Assembly: GCA_934140285.1 (NCBI GenBank)
Contig: CAKPBI010000018.1
Location: 1-8,915 of the forward strand
DNA from: an uncultured Bacilli bacterium
GTDB lineage: Bacteria; Bacillota_I; Bacilli_A; ML615J-28; CAG-313
DNA: 8,915 nt
Reading direction: 5' to 3'
How positions within the stretch are numbered: the first letter of the stretch is position 1; the number at the start of each line of letters is the position of its first letter. Below the pieces are notes generated by a model. That model was not told the origin of the DNA. It was given only the letters and a program-made list of their open reading frames with translations, and searched no databases. A program made the position numbers and the translations under genes. Positions 1 to 7,236 of this stretch are shown here, in pieces.

Positions 1-100
1 TAACTTCAATAAAAGTATATCATAAATTGGTTATAATTAAAATCAGATAGAAATCTCTGACTAAATTATATACGAATGTATTAAAAAGAGGAGGAATAAA
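1..100 (+). other. AT-rich leader upstream of the priA-like gene
   Basis: This stretch holds no recognisable gene. A TATAAT hexamer lies at 32-37, but no convincing -35 element lies 16-18 bases upstream of it, so it is only a weak promoter candidate. TCAGA (43-47) and TCTGA (56-60) form a short 5-bp inverted repeat with no T-run after it, so it does not look like a terminator. A strong ribosome binding site, AGGAGG at 89-94, sits 6 nt before the ATG at 101. The operon promoter could be here or upstream of the window. Confidence 0.4.
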
Positions 101-2416
101 ATGATTGCCAGTGTAGTTGTAAATGTAAAAAGTAATAATGTTGATTATGCGTTTACCTATAGTATTCCAGAAAACATTATTCCTCTAATTAAAGTAGGCT
201 CAAGAGTAAAAGTTCCATTTGGTCAATCAAATAGATTATTAATGGGATATGTACTAGAACTAAAAGATGAACTTTCAACAATGGAGTTGAAAGATATTGT
301 GGAACTAGTTGATATTGAACCCGTTCTTTCAGAAAAACAAATTGAACTCGCAAAATTCATCAAGGAAGATACCATTTGTCCATTAATCCGTATCTTAAAT
401 GTAATGGTTCCAAGTTCTCTTCAATTAAAATCTAAAAAATACTTAAATATTGTTAATTACGATGATTTGGATGCTAACCTTGCGACTATCCTTGGGGGAA
501 AACAAGTGGTGGAATATACTTCAAGACTGTCATCATTTAGCTATCAAATTGAAAAAGCAATTGAAAAAGGCCTAATCACCATATCTTATGATGCAATCCA
601 ACAAACCAAAGAAAAATATACTAGTAAATATCAATTAAATATTCATGCTTTCTATGATAATATTAGTGCTTTTTCTCAAAATGTCCAAGATGGACTATTA
701 TTATTAAAAGATGAAGAACCTCTTTCTAAAAGCGATATTCAAGATAAAACGGGATTATCTTATTATATGATTGACAAATGTTCAAAGATGAAAGTTCTAA
801 CCTCGTTAAGACTACCAACCTCCAGAGTGAAAATAAAAGAACTATCAGTCGACGATACCTTCATAAAAGTAAATGAGACATATGATGAAATAATTAACAA
901 ATTTATGAGTGACTTAACACTACCATCATTGTGGATTCCCCAAGATAATATGGAGAAAGTAGGAGTTATTGAACGTATTGTAAGAATCAATGTAAAAGAT
1001 AAGAAAACAACCTTAATAATATGTTCAGATATTTTAAGTAGTTATCGAATTTCATCATTACTAAGAAAAAGAACCCACTTGAGTGTTGCTTGTTTAAACT
1101 CAGAGTTAAGCGAAGGTGAATATTTAGATTACTATAATGAAATTAAAAACGATGAATATTCAGTAATTGTAACCACCCCTAAAGGTTCTCTTTTAGAATA
1201 TCAAAACCTTCAAACTATCATTATGTTAGATACCGAAAGTGATAACTATTATAATGATCAAAGCCCAAGATATGACTTAAAAAAGGTAATGTTGAAATAT
1301 GCGTCAATTTATAATGCTAAACTCATATATCAATCATTTACCCCATCAATCGAAGAATATGTAAAAGGCTTAAAAAACATCAATCAATTAGTGGAATCAA
1401 CACCTCTTAATAGTGGTAATTATGATGTTGAAGTTATAGATTTAAAGGATGAATTACTTCGAGCTAATACTTCTTTAATTAGTCAAAAGTTGTTGAAAAA
1501 AATCAAAATTACAATGTCAAGAGGATTACAAACTCTTCTTATTACCAATCGAAAATTTCATAGTAATTATGTAATGTGTAGATCATGTGGTGAAATAGTA
1601 AAATGTAGTAGATGCTTAATTGCTCTTCAATATTCAAAGAAAAACAATAACCTTTTATGTCCTGCTTGTGGAACAAGATATGAGATGATTAATACTTGTC
1701 CAAATTGTGAAAGTCAAATGTTTAGATTTGAAGGCAGTGGTATGGAACAACTAGTAGAAGATCTAAAATCTTTACTTCCTACTGCTCGAATAGTAAAAAT
1801 TGATGATTCTTCCTATAAAGAAAATTCTCTAAAAATGTCAGAAATTGAAAACAATGAAGTTGACATAATTCTTGCGACAGCAGTACTTTCCAAAAGTGTT
1901 ATTGAAACAAACCTAGGTTTGGTTGCTATTATTAATTTAGATGAAATAACAGGAAACCAAAGTTACACCTCTAATGAAAGAGCAATGAGTGAATTAGTTC
2001 AAACCAAAAATAAAGTGTTAAGCACAAACGCAACAATGGTCATCCAAACCTATGATCCTAATAATTATGTTTTAAAAGACTTTATAATTGATGATTTTAA
2101 AGCCTATGTTAAAGAAGAAATCACCAATCGTAAAATGCTTAGAAATACTCCTTTTTACTTTATCAATCGTATTTTTGTTAAAGGCAAATATGAAGATATG
2201 TTTAAAGAAGCATATAATATAAAAAAGACTTTACAACAAATGCTTGAAAAAAAGGTATATGTAATAGGACCCACATATAACCATGCAAATCAAGCTGTTC
2301 AATTAATTATCAAACATCAAGTAGTGGATATAAATAACATTTACAATCGCATTTACTCAAATTACCAAAATTCATCAGTAATGATAATCTTTGATAAGTA
2401 TCCACGCTATATCTAG
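101..2416 (+). CDS. priA: PriA-like primosomal protein N' with degenerate helicase motifs
   Basis: PriA normally binds stalled or recombined forks and starts reloading of the replicative helicase, using a DEAH-type ATPase. This 771-residue protein keeps the full PriA layout. The 3'-DNA-binding domain is at about 1-100, with GSRVKVPFG near 33-41. A winged-helix-like segment lies at about 193-235, followed by a helicase-like core. Eight zinc-binding cysteines are intact (493, 496, 502, 505, 520, 523, 533, 536). The C-terminal region contains VIGPTYNHANQ (721-731). The ATPase motifs are damaged. The P-loop position (about 280-287) reads PQDNMEKV instead of GxTGSGKT, DEEH is DTES (377-380), and QVAGRAGR is QTKNKVLS (634-641). 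No GKT or GKS occurs anywhere in the protein. The frame is uninterrupted, the gene has a strong SD and it heads an operon, so it looks maintained rather than decayed. Helicase activity is unlikely; a structural or loader role is inferred. The homology call is firm, the function is not. Confidence 0.85.
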   Translation: MIASVVVNVKSNNVDYAFTYSIPENIIPLIKVGSRVKVPFGQSNRLLMGYVLELKDELSTMELKDIVELVDIEPVLSEKQIELAKFIKEDTICPLIRILNVMVPSSLQLKSKKYLNIVNYDDLDANLATILGGKQVVEYTSRLSSFSYQIEKAIEKGLITISYDAIQQTKEKYTSKYQLNIHAFYDNISAFSQNVQDGLLLLKDEEPLSKSDIQDKTGLSYYMIDKCSKMKVLTSLRLPTSRVKIKELSVDDTFIKVNETYDEIINKFMSDLTLPSLWIPQDNMEKVGVIERIVRINVKDKKTTLIICSDILSSYRISSLLRKRTHLSVACLNSELSEGEYLDYYNEIKNDEYSVIVTTPKGSLLEYQNLQTIIMLDTESDNYYNDQSPRYDLKKVMLKYASIYNAKLIYQSFTPSIEEYVKGLKNINQLVESTPLNSGNYDVEVIDLKDELLRANTSLISQKLLKKIKITMSRGLQTLLITNRKFHSNYVMCRSCGEIVKCSRCLIALQYSKKNNNLLCPACGTRYEMINTCPNCESQMFRFEGSGMEQLVEDLKSLLPTARIVKIDDSSYKENSLKMSEIENNEVDIILATAVLSKSVIETNLGLVAIINLDEITGNQSYTSNERAMSELVQTKNKVLSTNATMVIQTYDPNNYVLKDFIIDDFKAYVKEEITNRKMLRNTPFYFINRIFVKGKYEDMFKEAYNIKKTLQQMLEKKVYVIGPTYNHANQAVQLIIKHQVVDINNIYNRIYSNYQNSSVMIIFDKYPRYI

Positions 2417-2424
2417 GAGGAAAA

Positions 2425-3348
2425 ATGTTAAAAATAGTATTTATGGGAACTCCAAGTTTCAGTGTCCCCATTTTAGAAGCTTTAATTGAAAAATATCAAG
2501 TTATTGGGGTAGTAACCCAACCAGATAAGATGGTAGGAAGAAAACGTGAAATTGTGTATTCGCCAGTAAAAGAATGCGCTATAAAACATAATATTCCTCT
2601 TTTCCAACCAGAAAGAATAAGAAATGATTATGAAAATATAATGGCATTAAATCCTGATTTAATCGTCACTGCCGCATATGGACAAATTGTTGGTATGAAA
2701 CTACTAAACTCACCAAAATATCGTTCAATTAATGTCCATGCCTCTCTACTTCCTAAATATCGTGGAGGAGCTCCAATTCATGCGGCTATAAAGAATGGTG
2801 ATTCATATACAGGGGTTACAATCATGTATATGGAAAAGGCTATGGATGCAGGTGACATCTTGGGAACCGTTAAAGTCCCAATCCTAGACACTGATGACTG
2901 TGGTAGTATGTTTGAAAAACTATCACTTGCGGGGAGAGATCTTTTATTAGAGGTAATCCCTAACTTAATAGATGGTAAGATTACACCAATAAAACAAATT
3001 GAATCAGATGCCACTTTTGCTTATAATGTAACAAAAGAAGAAGAAAAACTTGACTTTAATCTTCCAGCAAGATCAGTATTTAATCATATTAGAGCATACA
3101 ATCCAAATCCTGTTGCTTATATGCTTTTAGGAAATGATTCAATCAAAGTATATTCATCAAGAGTTAGTGATGAAACTCATCATACAACTCCAGGAGAAGT
3201 AATTAAAATAACTAAAAATGGCTTTCTTATGGCATGTGGAGAAAACACTACTTTAGAAATTCTTGAAGTACAACCAAGTGGAAAGAAAAGAATGTCAGCT
3301 CGTGATTTTGGAAATGGAGCTCTAAGAAAGTATTTAGAAAGGAAATAA
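2425..3348 (+). CDS. fmt: Methionyl-tRNA formyltransferase
   Basis: This enzyme transfers a formyl group from 10-formyltetrahydrofolate to Met-tRNA(fMet) in the cytoplasm, giving the bacterial initiator tRNA. Its 307 residues are the normal family length. The N-terminal Rossmann-like domain opens with KIVFMGTPSFSVPIL. The formyltransferase signature NVHASLLPKYRGGAPI (103-118) and MDAGD (140-144) place the catalytic triad at N103, H105 and D141, matching N108, H110 and D146 of the E. coli enzyme. The C-terminal tRNA-binding domain, from about residue 205, ends with the typical QPSGKKRM and ARDF segments. The ATG is set by AGGAGG at 2415-2420, which overlaps the TAG stop of the priA-like gene and implies coupled translation. 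In many bacteria def lies between priA and fmt; here it does not. All key residues are present. Confidence 0.98.
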   Translation: MLKIVFMGTPSFSVPILEALIEKYQVIGVVTQPDKMVGRKREIVYSPVKECAIKHNIPLFQPERIRNDYENIMALNPDLIVTAAYGQIVGMKLLNSPKYRSINVHASLLPKYRGGAPIHAAIKNGDSYTGVTIMYMEKAMDAGDILGTVKVPILDTDDCGSMFEKLSLAGRDLLLEVIPNLIDGKITPIKQIESDATFAYNVTKEEEKLDFNLPARSVFNHIRAYNPNPVAYMLLGNDSIKVYSSRVSDETHHTTPGEVIKITKNGFLMACGENTTLEILEVQPSGKKRMSARDFGNGALRKYLERK

Positions 3349-3350
3349 CT

Positions 3351-3908
3351 ATGCAACCAAAATTATATTATTCTCGTGAAGAAATGCAAAAACTAAATAT
3401 TGAAAAATTAAAAGAACGTGGGGTAACAGTTGAAGAAATTGCAAAAATAGCATATAATCAACAAAGTAGATATAATGATAATGTTGAAATGGAAGTATGT
3501 GTAGAAAGTGTAATGAAAATCTTATCTTTACGTGATATCTTTCATATTCTCCAACTAGGTGCTGAAATTGACCGCCTTGCTGAAGAAGGAAAATTTAAAG
3601 GACCAATCCAAGATATCTTACGCTATGATTTAGGTGTATTTGGAGTAGATGAAATCCTTGGATTAGATGTTGCACGTCTATATGGAGCAATCGGCCAAAC
3701 AAACTTTGGTGATATCGATGTTAATAAACCAGGTATAGTCGCAAAACTAAATGCTGATGGTAAAGGCGATAAAGAACATTGTCATACTTTCTTAGATGAT
3801 ATTGTTGGTGCTATTGCGGCGGCTGCTTCAACTCGTGTTGCTCAAATCATCTCTGAAGATGAGGCCGAAAAAGGAATGAATAATGGAAACAATCAAAACC
3901 ATCTATAA
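3351..3908 (+). CDS. Phosphatidylglycerophosphatase A family protein (YutG-like)
   Basis: This soluble protein of 185 residues belongs to the PgpA/YutG superfamily. Members remove phosphate from phosphatidylglycerophosphate to give phosphatidylglycerol, the main anionic lipid. The C-terminal core is diagnostic: a helical region around 83-115 (GPIQDILRYDLGVFGVDE), then DVNKPGIVAKLN (123-134) and the acidic segment HCHTFLDDIVGAIAAAAS (143-160) followed by TRVAQ. D149 and D150 are probable metal-binding residues. No transmembrane helix is evident, unlike E. coli PgpA, which fits the shorter Gram-positive YutG type. Residues 1-60 form a charged helical extension containing a repeated EEIAKIAY-like helix. 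The gene starts 2 nt after the fmt stop, and its SD (GAAAGGAA, 3337-3344) lies inside the end of fmt. Its last 26 nt overlap the serine dehydratase gene. The family assignment is good; the substrate is inferred from homologues. Confidence 0.85.
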   Translation: MQPKLYYSREEMQKLNIEKLKERGVTVEEIAKIAYNQQSRYNDNVEMEVCVESVMKILSLRDIFHILQLGAEIDRLAEEGKFKGPIQDILRYDLGVFGVDEILGLDVARLYGAIGQTNFGDIDVNKPGIVAKLNADGKGDKEHCHTFLDDIVGAIAAAASTRVAQIISEDEAEKGMNNGNNQNHL

Positions 3909-5073
3909 GATTGGGTATGGACCATCTAGTTCACATACTATGGGACCTGGATATGCTGCCATAAAATTTTTAAACAAACATCATGATGCTGATAGATTTA
4001 AGGTAGAACTATATGGTTCTTTAGCATTAACCGGCAAAGGTCATATGACTGATGTAATAATTAAAAAAATATTAGGTGATTCAAAAACAGATGTAATATT
4101 TAATTTTGATAAAGTATTTCCTTATCATCCCAATGCGATGAAATTCCAAGCTATAAAAGATGGTACTATAATTGATGATTGGCTTGTATATAGCGTTGGT
4201 GGTGGCGATTTAAGAGAAGAAGGAGAAGCAAGAGTCAAAAAAGAAACTAAAGTTTATCCTCACTCAACAATGGAAGAAATCTTAAGATATGTCAAAAAAA
4301 CAGGAATGACACTTCCTGAGTATGTCTTGAAATATGAAGGACCTAGCATAAAGGAATATCTTAAAGAAGTATTAAGGACGATGGAACAATGTATTAAAAA
4401 AGGAATCATGACTGAAGGCGTCTTACCAGGACGATTAAAAGTAACAAGAAAGGCACCAACGTTTTATCAAAAATACTTAAATACCAAAAAACCAAATGAA
4501 CTTGTATATGCATACTCACTTGCTGTAAGTGAAGAAAATGCTAGTGGTAATGTTGTAGTTACAGCACCAACCTGTGGTGCATCAGCAGTAATTCCAGCAG
4601 TACTCTTTATGGAAAAAGAAATAAACAACAGAAGCGAAGATGAACTTATTAATGCCCTAATGGTCGCAGGACTTATAGGTAATATAGTAAGAACCAATGC
4701 CTCAATTTCTGGGGCAGAAGTAGGATGCCAAGGAGAAGTCGGTGTAGCTTGTAGTATGGCATCTGGAATGCTAGTATATTTATTATATGGGGGAGATAGC
4801 GAAACTATCGAATATGGGGCTGAAATAGCCTTAGAACACCATTTAGGATTAACATGTGATCCAATTGATGGTCTTGTTCAAATCCCATGTATTGAAAGAA
4901 ATGCCATTGCAGCAATCACCGCAATTAATACAAGTGAATATGCAAGAATAGCAGGAAGCAAACATTCAGTAACCTTAGATAGTGTAATTGAAGTAATGAA
5001 AGAAACCGGTAAAGACCTCCAAGATAAATATAAAGAAACCTCAACTGGTGGTCTTGCTTTAAGAAATAAATAG
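3883..5073 (+). CDS. sdaA: Single-chain L-serine ammonia-lyase (iron-sulfur L-serine dehydratase)
   Basis: This enzyme converts L-serine to pyruvate and ammonia using a [4Fe-4S] cluster. Both parts lie in one 396-residue chain. The beta part carries GPSSSHTMGP (13-22) and YGSLALTGKGH (44-54). The alpha part carries EGVLPGRLKV (178-187), APTCGASAVIPAV (228-240), NASISGAEVGCQGEVGVA (272-289) and HHLGLTCDPIDG to IPCIERNA (319-341). Likely cluster ligands are C282, C325 and C336. There is no ACT domain. It is shorter than the roughly 454-residue E. coli SdaA: the beta part is compact, and the chain ends STGGLALRNK with no C-terminal cysteine. The ATG at 3883 puts GPSSSHT 12 residues in, as in E. 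coli, and has AAAGGA at 3870-3875 with a 7-nt spacer. The start lies inside the preceding gene (26-nt overlap, +1 frame), so translation is probably coupled. In a fermentative cell it would supply pyruvate from serine. Confidence 0.95.
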   Translation: METIKTIYKIGYGPSSSHTMGPGYAAIKFLNKHHDADRFKVELYGSLALTGKGHMTDVIIKKILGDSKTDVIFNFDKVFPYHPNAMKFQAIKDGTIIDDWLVYSVGGGDLREEGEARVKKETKVYPHSTMEEILRYVKKTGMTLPEYVLKYEGPSIKEYLKEVLRTMEQCIKKGIMTEGVLPGRLKVTRKAPTFYQKYLNTKKPNELVYAYSLAVSEENASGNVVVTAPTCGASAVIPAVLFMEKEINNRSEDELINALMVAGLIGNIVRTNASISGAEVGCQGEVGVACSMASGMLVYLLYGGDSETIEYGAEIALEHHLGLTCDPIDGLVQIPCIERNAIAAITAINTSEYARIAGSKHSVTLDSVIEVMKETGKDLQDKYKETSTGGLALRNK

Positions 5074-5085
5074 TAGGAAGATAGT

Positions 5086-6510
5086 ATGGAAGAAATAAAA
5101 AAAGAAGTTGAAGAACAAAAAATAATTAAAATAGGCACTAAGATGAAAATGTCATTTGTTGCCTTAACTCATGAAGGACTTGGAATTGCTAAAATAAATG
5201 GTTATAATAAATTTGGAACGTATTATGAAAACTTCCCTATTTTTGTTATGGGAGCACTACCTAATGAAGAAGGTTATATTGAAATAACAAGACTTACAAA
5301 AAGTTTTGGATATGGAAAAACTTTAAAAATGTTCCCTGATACCTTCACAAAAGATCGTACAACCCCTGTATGTAAAGCATACCCTGAGTGTGGTGGCTGT
5401 AATATTATGCATATGACATATTCAGCCCAACTTAAATTTAAAGAACAAACCGTAAAAGATACTCTTGAAAGAATTGGAACATTAAAAGGTGTTGAAATTA
5501 AATCAATTATTGGCACAACTCATCCCTTGCGTTATCGTAATAAAGTTCAAGTACCATTTGGAATGTCATTCAAGAAAACTACTGCCGGATTTTATAAACG
5601 TGATACTCACCAAATAATACCACTTGAATCATGCTACATTCAAAGTGATATTTCTACAAGTTTAACTTTATTTGTAAGAAATCTATGCAATGAATATAAA
5701 ATAAAAGGCTATGATGAAAAGTATCATACAGGTGATATTAGACATATTTTAATAAAAACTAATAACATAGGTGAAATCATGCTTGTTCTTGTGATGTTAC
5801 ATCAAGACTTGCCGGATTTAAAACCAATGATTGAAAAAATCGTAAAAAGATATCCATCAGTTAAATCGGTAATTATGAATATCAACAAAGTAAGAGGAAA
5901 TACCACCCTTGGTGATAAAAACATTCTTCTTTATGGTGATCCATATTTAACTGATACTTTATGTGGTAAAACATTTAGAATAGGTGCAACATCATTCTAT
6001 CAAGTAAATCACGAACAAACAGAAATACTTTATACAAAAGCCTTAGAAATGGCTAACTTTACAAAAGAAGATGTCTTAATAGATGCATACTGTGGTATTG
6101 GTACAATAGGTATTATTGCGGCTGATAAAGTAAAACAAGTATATGGAGTTGAAATTGTTCCCGAAGCTATTAAAAATGCAAATGAAAACCTGAAACTAAA
6201 TGGGATTACTAATGCAACATATGTATGCAATAAAGCTGAAGACCAAATTGTTGAGTGGATGTCATCAGGACTTCCAGCAACCGCTATTGTTGTTGATCCA
6301 CCAAGAAAAGGTTGTGATGAGACCTTCCTTGAAACGATTGACAAAATGAATATTAACAAAGTACTTTACATTTCTTGCAATCCATCAACGCTTGCTAGAG
6401 ATTTAAAATATCTTGTTGAACATGGTTACTATGTATTTAGTGTACAACCTGTCGATATGTTTCCTCAAAGTTCTCATATAGAAACTATTGTATATTTAGA
6501 AAAACACTAG
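5086..6510 (+). CDS. rlmD: 23S rRNA (uracil-C5) methyltransferase, RlmD/RlmCD type
   Basis: This SAM-dependent enzyme makes 5-methyluridine in 23S rRNA. E. coli RlmD modifies U1939, and Gram-positive RlmCD homologues modify both U747 and U1939. The 474 residues show a TRAM-like RNA-binding domain at about 15-85, then a [4Fe-4S] site C-x5-C-x2-C at C96, C102, C105 plus C183. A central RNA-recognition region follows. The methyltransferase fold has DAYCGIGTIG (333-342), the SAM-ribose acid in GVEIVPEAI (354-362), DPPRKGC (404-410), the nucleophile C431 or its immediate neighbourhood in YISCNPSTLARD (428-439), and the C-terminal general base in SSHIET (462-467). The ATG at 5086 follows TAGGAAG (5074-5080), 12 nt after the serine dehydratase stop. 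It is the last gene of the operon; a terminator begins 30 nt after its stop. Whether one or two uridines are modified cannot be decided from sequence alone. A related tRNA uracil methyltransferase is less likely because of the iron-sulfur motif. Confidence 0.94.
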   Translation: MEEIKKEVEEQKIIKIGTKMKMSFVALTHEGLGIAKINGYNKFGTYYENFPIFVMGALPNEEGYIEITRLTKSFGYGKTLKMFPDTFTKDRTTPVCKAYPECGGCNIMHMTYSAQLKFKEQTVKDTLERIGTLKGVEIKSIIGTTHPLRYRNKVQVPFGMSFKKTTAGFYKRDTHQIIPLESCYIQSDISTSLTLFVRNLCNEYKIKGYDEKYHTGDIRHILIKTNNIGEIMLVLVMLHQDLPDLKPMIEKIVKRYPSVKSVIMNINKVRGNTTLGDKNILLYGDPYLTDTLCGKTFRIGATSFYQVNHEQTEILYTKALEMANFTKEDVLIDAYCGIGTIGIIAADKVKQVYGVEIVPEAIKNANENLKLNGITNATYVCNKAEDQIVEWMSSGLPATAIVVDPPRKGCDETFLETIDKMNINKVLYISCNPSTLARDLKYLVEHGYYVFSVQPVDMFPQSSHIETIVYLEKH

Positions 6511-6540
6511 TTTCTTCCTTATATATATAATATAAAGAAA

Positions 6541-6564
6541 AAGCCTAAGAATTAACTTAGGCTT
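6541..6564. terminator. Bidirectional intrinsic terminator between rlmD and ktrA
   Basis: A perfect 9-bp stem is formed by AAGCCTAAG (6541-6549) and CTTAGGCTT (6556-6564) with a 6-nt loop AATTAA. Read on the minus strand, it is followed by TTTCTTTATATT, a good U-rich tail for ktrBA. Read on the plus strand, it is followed by the weaker ATTTTCC for the rlmD operon. The outermost pairs on the ktrA side include two bases of the ktrA TAA stop codon (6563-6565). It serves two convergent operons. Confidence 0.85.
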
Positions 6565-7225
6565 ATTTTCCGTTTATAGAACTATTAAATTTTGCAACTT
6601 TAGCATCTTTTCCAATTACAAGTACTTCATCTCCAGGATTGATGGTATCACTACCTTTTGGAATAAATACTTTTTTGTTTCGCTTAATAGAAATTATATT
6701 AACATCATATTTGTTTCTTGAGTCAAGTTCAATTAAAGTCTGAGGTTTAAATTTATCGGTAATTAATATTTGTACAATACCATATCCATCAGAAATATTA
6801 AAATAGTCGGTTATATTATCACTAATAATACTATTTGCATATCTTATCCCCGCAATTCTTTCGGGGAATATTACTTCATCAGCACCTATTTTGTACATAA
6901 TCTTTTCATAATGATCATCATCAATTCTAACACTAATTTTCTTAACGCCACGTTCTTTTAAAAGAATTGTAGTAAGAATGGTAGCTTGTATATTTCCCCC
7001 AATTGTTACAATTGCTTGTGAGATCCCATCAAAACTAATTTGATTTAAGGCTGCCTCACTTGTTGAATCACAAATCAAACAGTGTTCGATAATTTCACTT
7101 GCTTTTATTACAGCATCTTCATTGCTATCGATTGCCATAATTTCCACATTATTATGCTTTGATAACTCTTCAATTATCGCAATACCTAATCTTCCAAGGC
7201 CTACGACTAAAAAACTTTTTTTCAT
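6563..7225 (-). CDS. ktrA: KtrA-type RCK regulatory subunit of potassium uptake system
   Basis: This cytoplasmic subunit forms a ring that gates the KtrB channel-transporter in response to nucleotides. The 220 residues match the usual family length. The N-terminal RCK domain (RCK_N, about 1-140) begins FLVVGLGRLGIAI, with the dinucleotide-binding GxGxxG at G9, G11 and G14, a ribose-binding acid at D33 in AIDSNE, and CDST at 52-55. The RCK_C domain (about 141-215) has NIISIKRNKKVFIPKG followed by PGDEVLVIG. In S. aureus KtrA this domain binds cyclic di-AMP. The ATG follows AGGAGAA (7232-7238), which overlaps the TAG stop of ktrB. Only 11 nt separate the two genes, so they are co-transcribed and probably translationally coupled. 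Its stop codon runs into the shared terminator. TrkA is the alternative name for the family, but the single RCK pair and the ktrB partner favour KtrA. Confidence 0.93.
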   Translation of the reverse strand: MKKSFLVVGLGRLGIAIIEELSKHNNVEIMAIDSNEDAVIKASEIIEHCLICDSTSEAALNQISFDGISQAIVTIGGNIQATILTTILLKERGVKKISVRIDDDHYEKIMYKIGADEVIFPERIAGIRYANSIISDNITDYFNISDGYGIVQILITDKFKPQTLIELDSRNKYDVNIISIKRNKKVFIPKGSDTINPGDEVLVIGKDAKVAKFNSSINGK

Positions 7226-7236
7226 AACATATTCTC

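Noticed and set aside
43..60. Inverted repeat TCAGA/TCTGA as a terminator of an upstream gene
   Set aside because: The stem is only 5 bp, AT-rich, and not followed by a T-run.
101..2416. Reading the priA-like gene as a pseudogene
   Set aside because: The frame is intact over 771 codons, the SD is strong, the zinc cysteines and terminal domains are conserved, and only the ATPase motifs are altered, which suggests functional change rather than decay.
6030..6359. Open frame of 109 codons on the minus strand inside rlmD
   Set aside because: It is a shadow of the conserved methyltransferase domain, with no ribosome binding site or recognisable motif.
6511..6540. Imperfect AT hairpin (TTTCTT...AAGAAA) upstream of the terminator
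   Set aside because: Only the outer 6 bp pair cleanly around an AT-repeat; it is best explained as the U-rich tail of the minus-strand terminator plus simple sequence.
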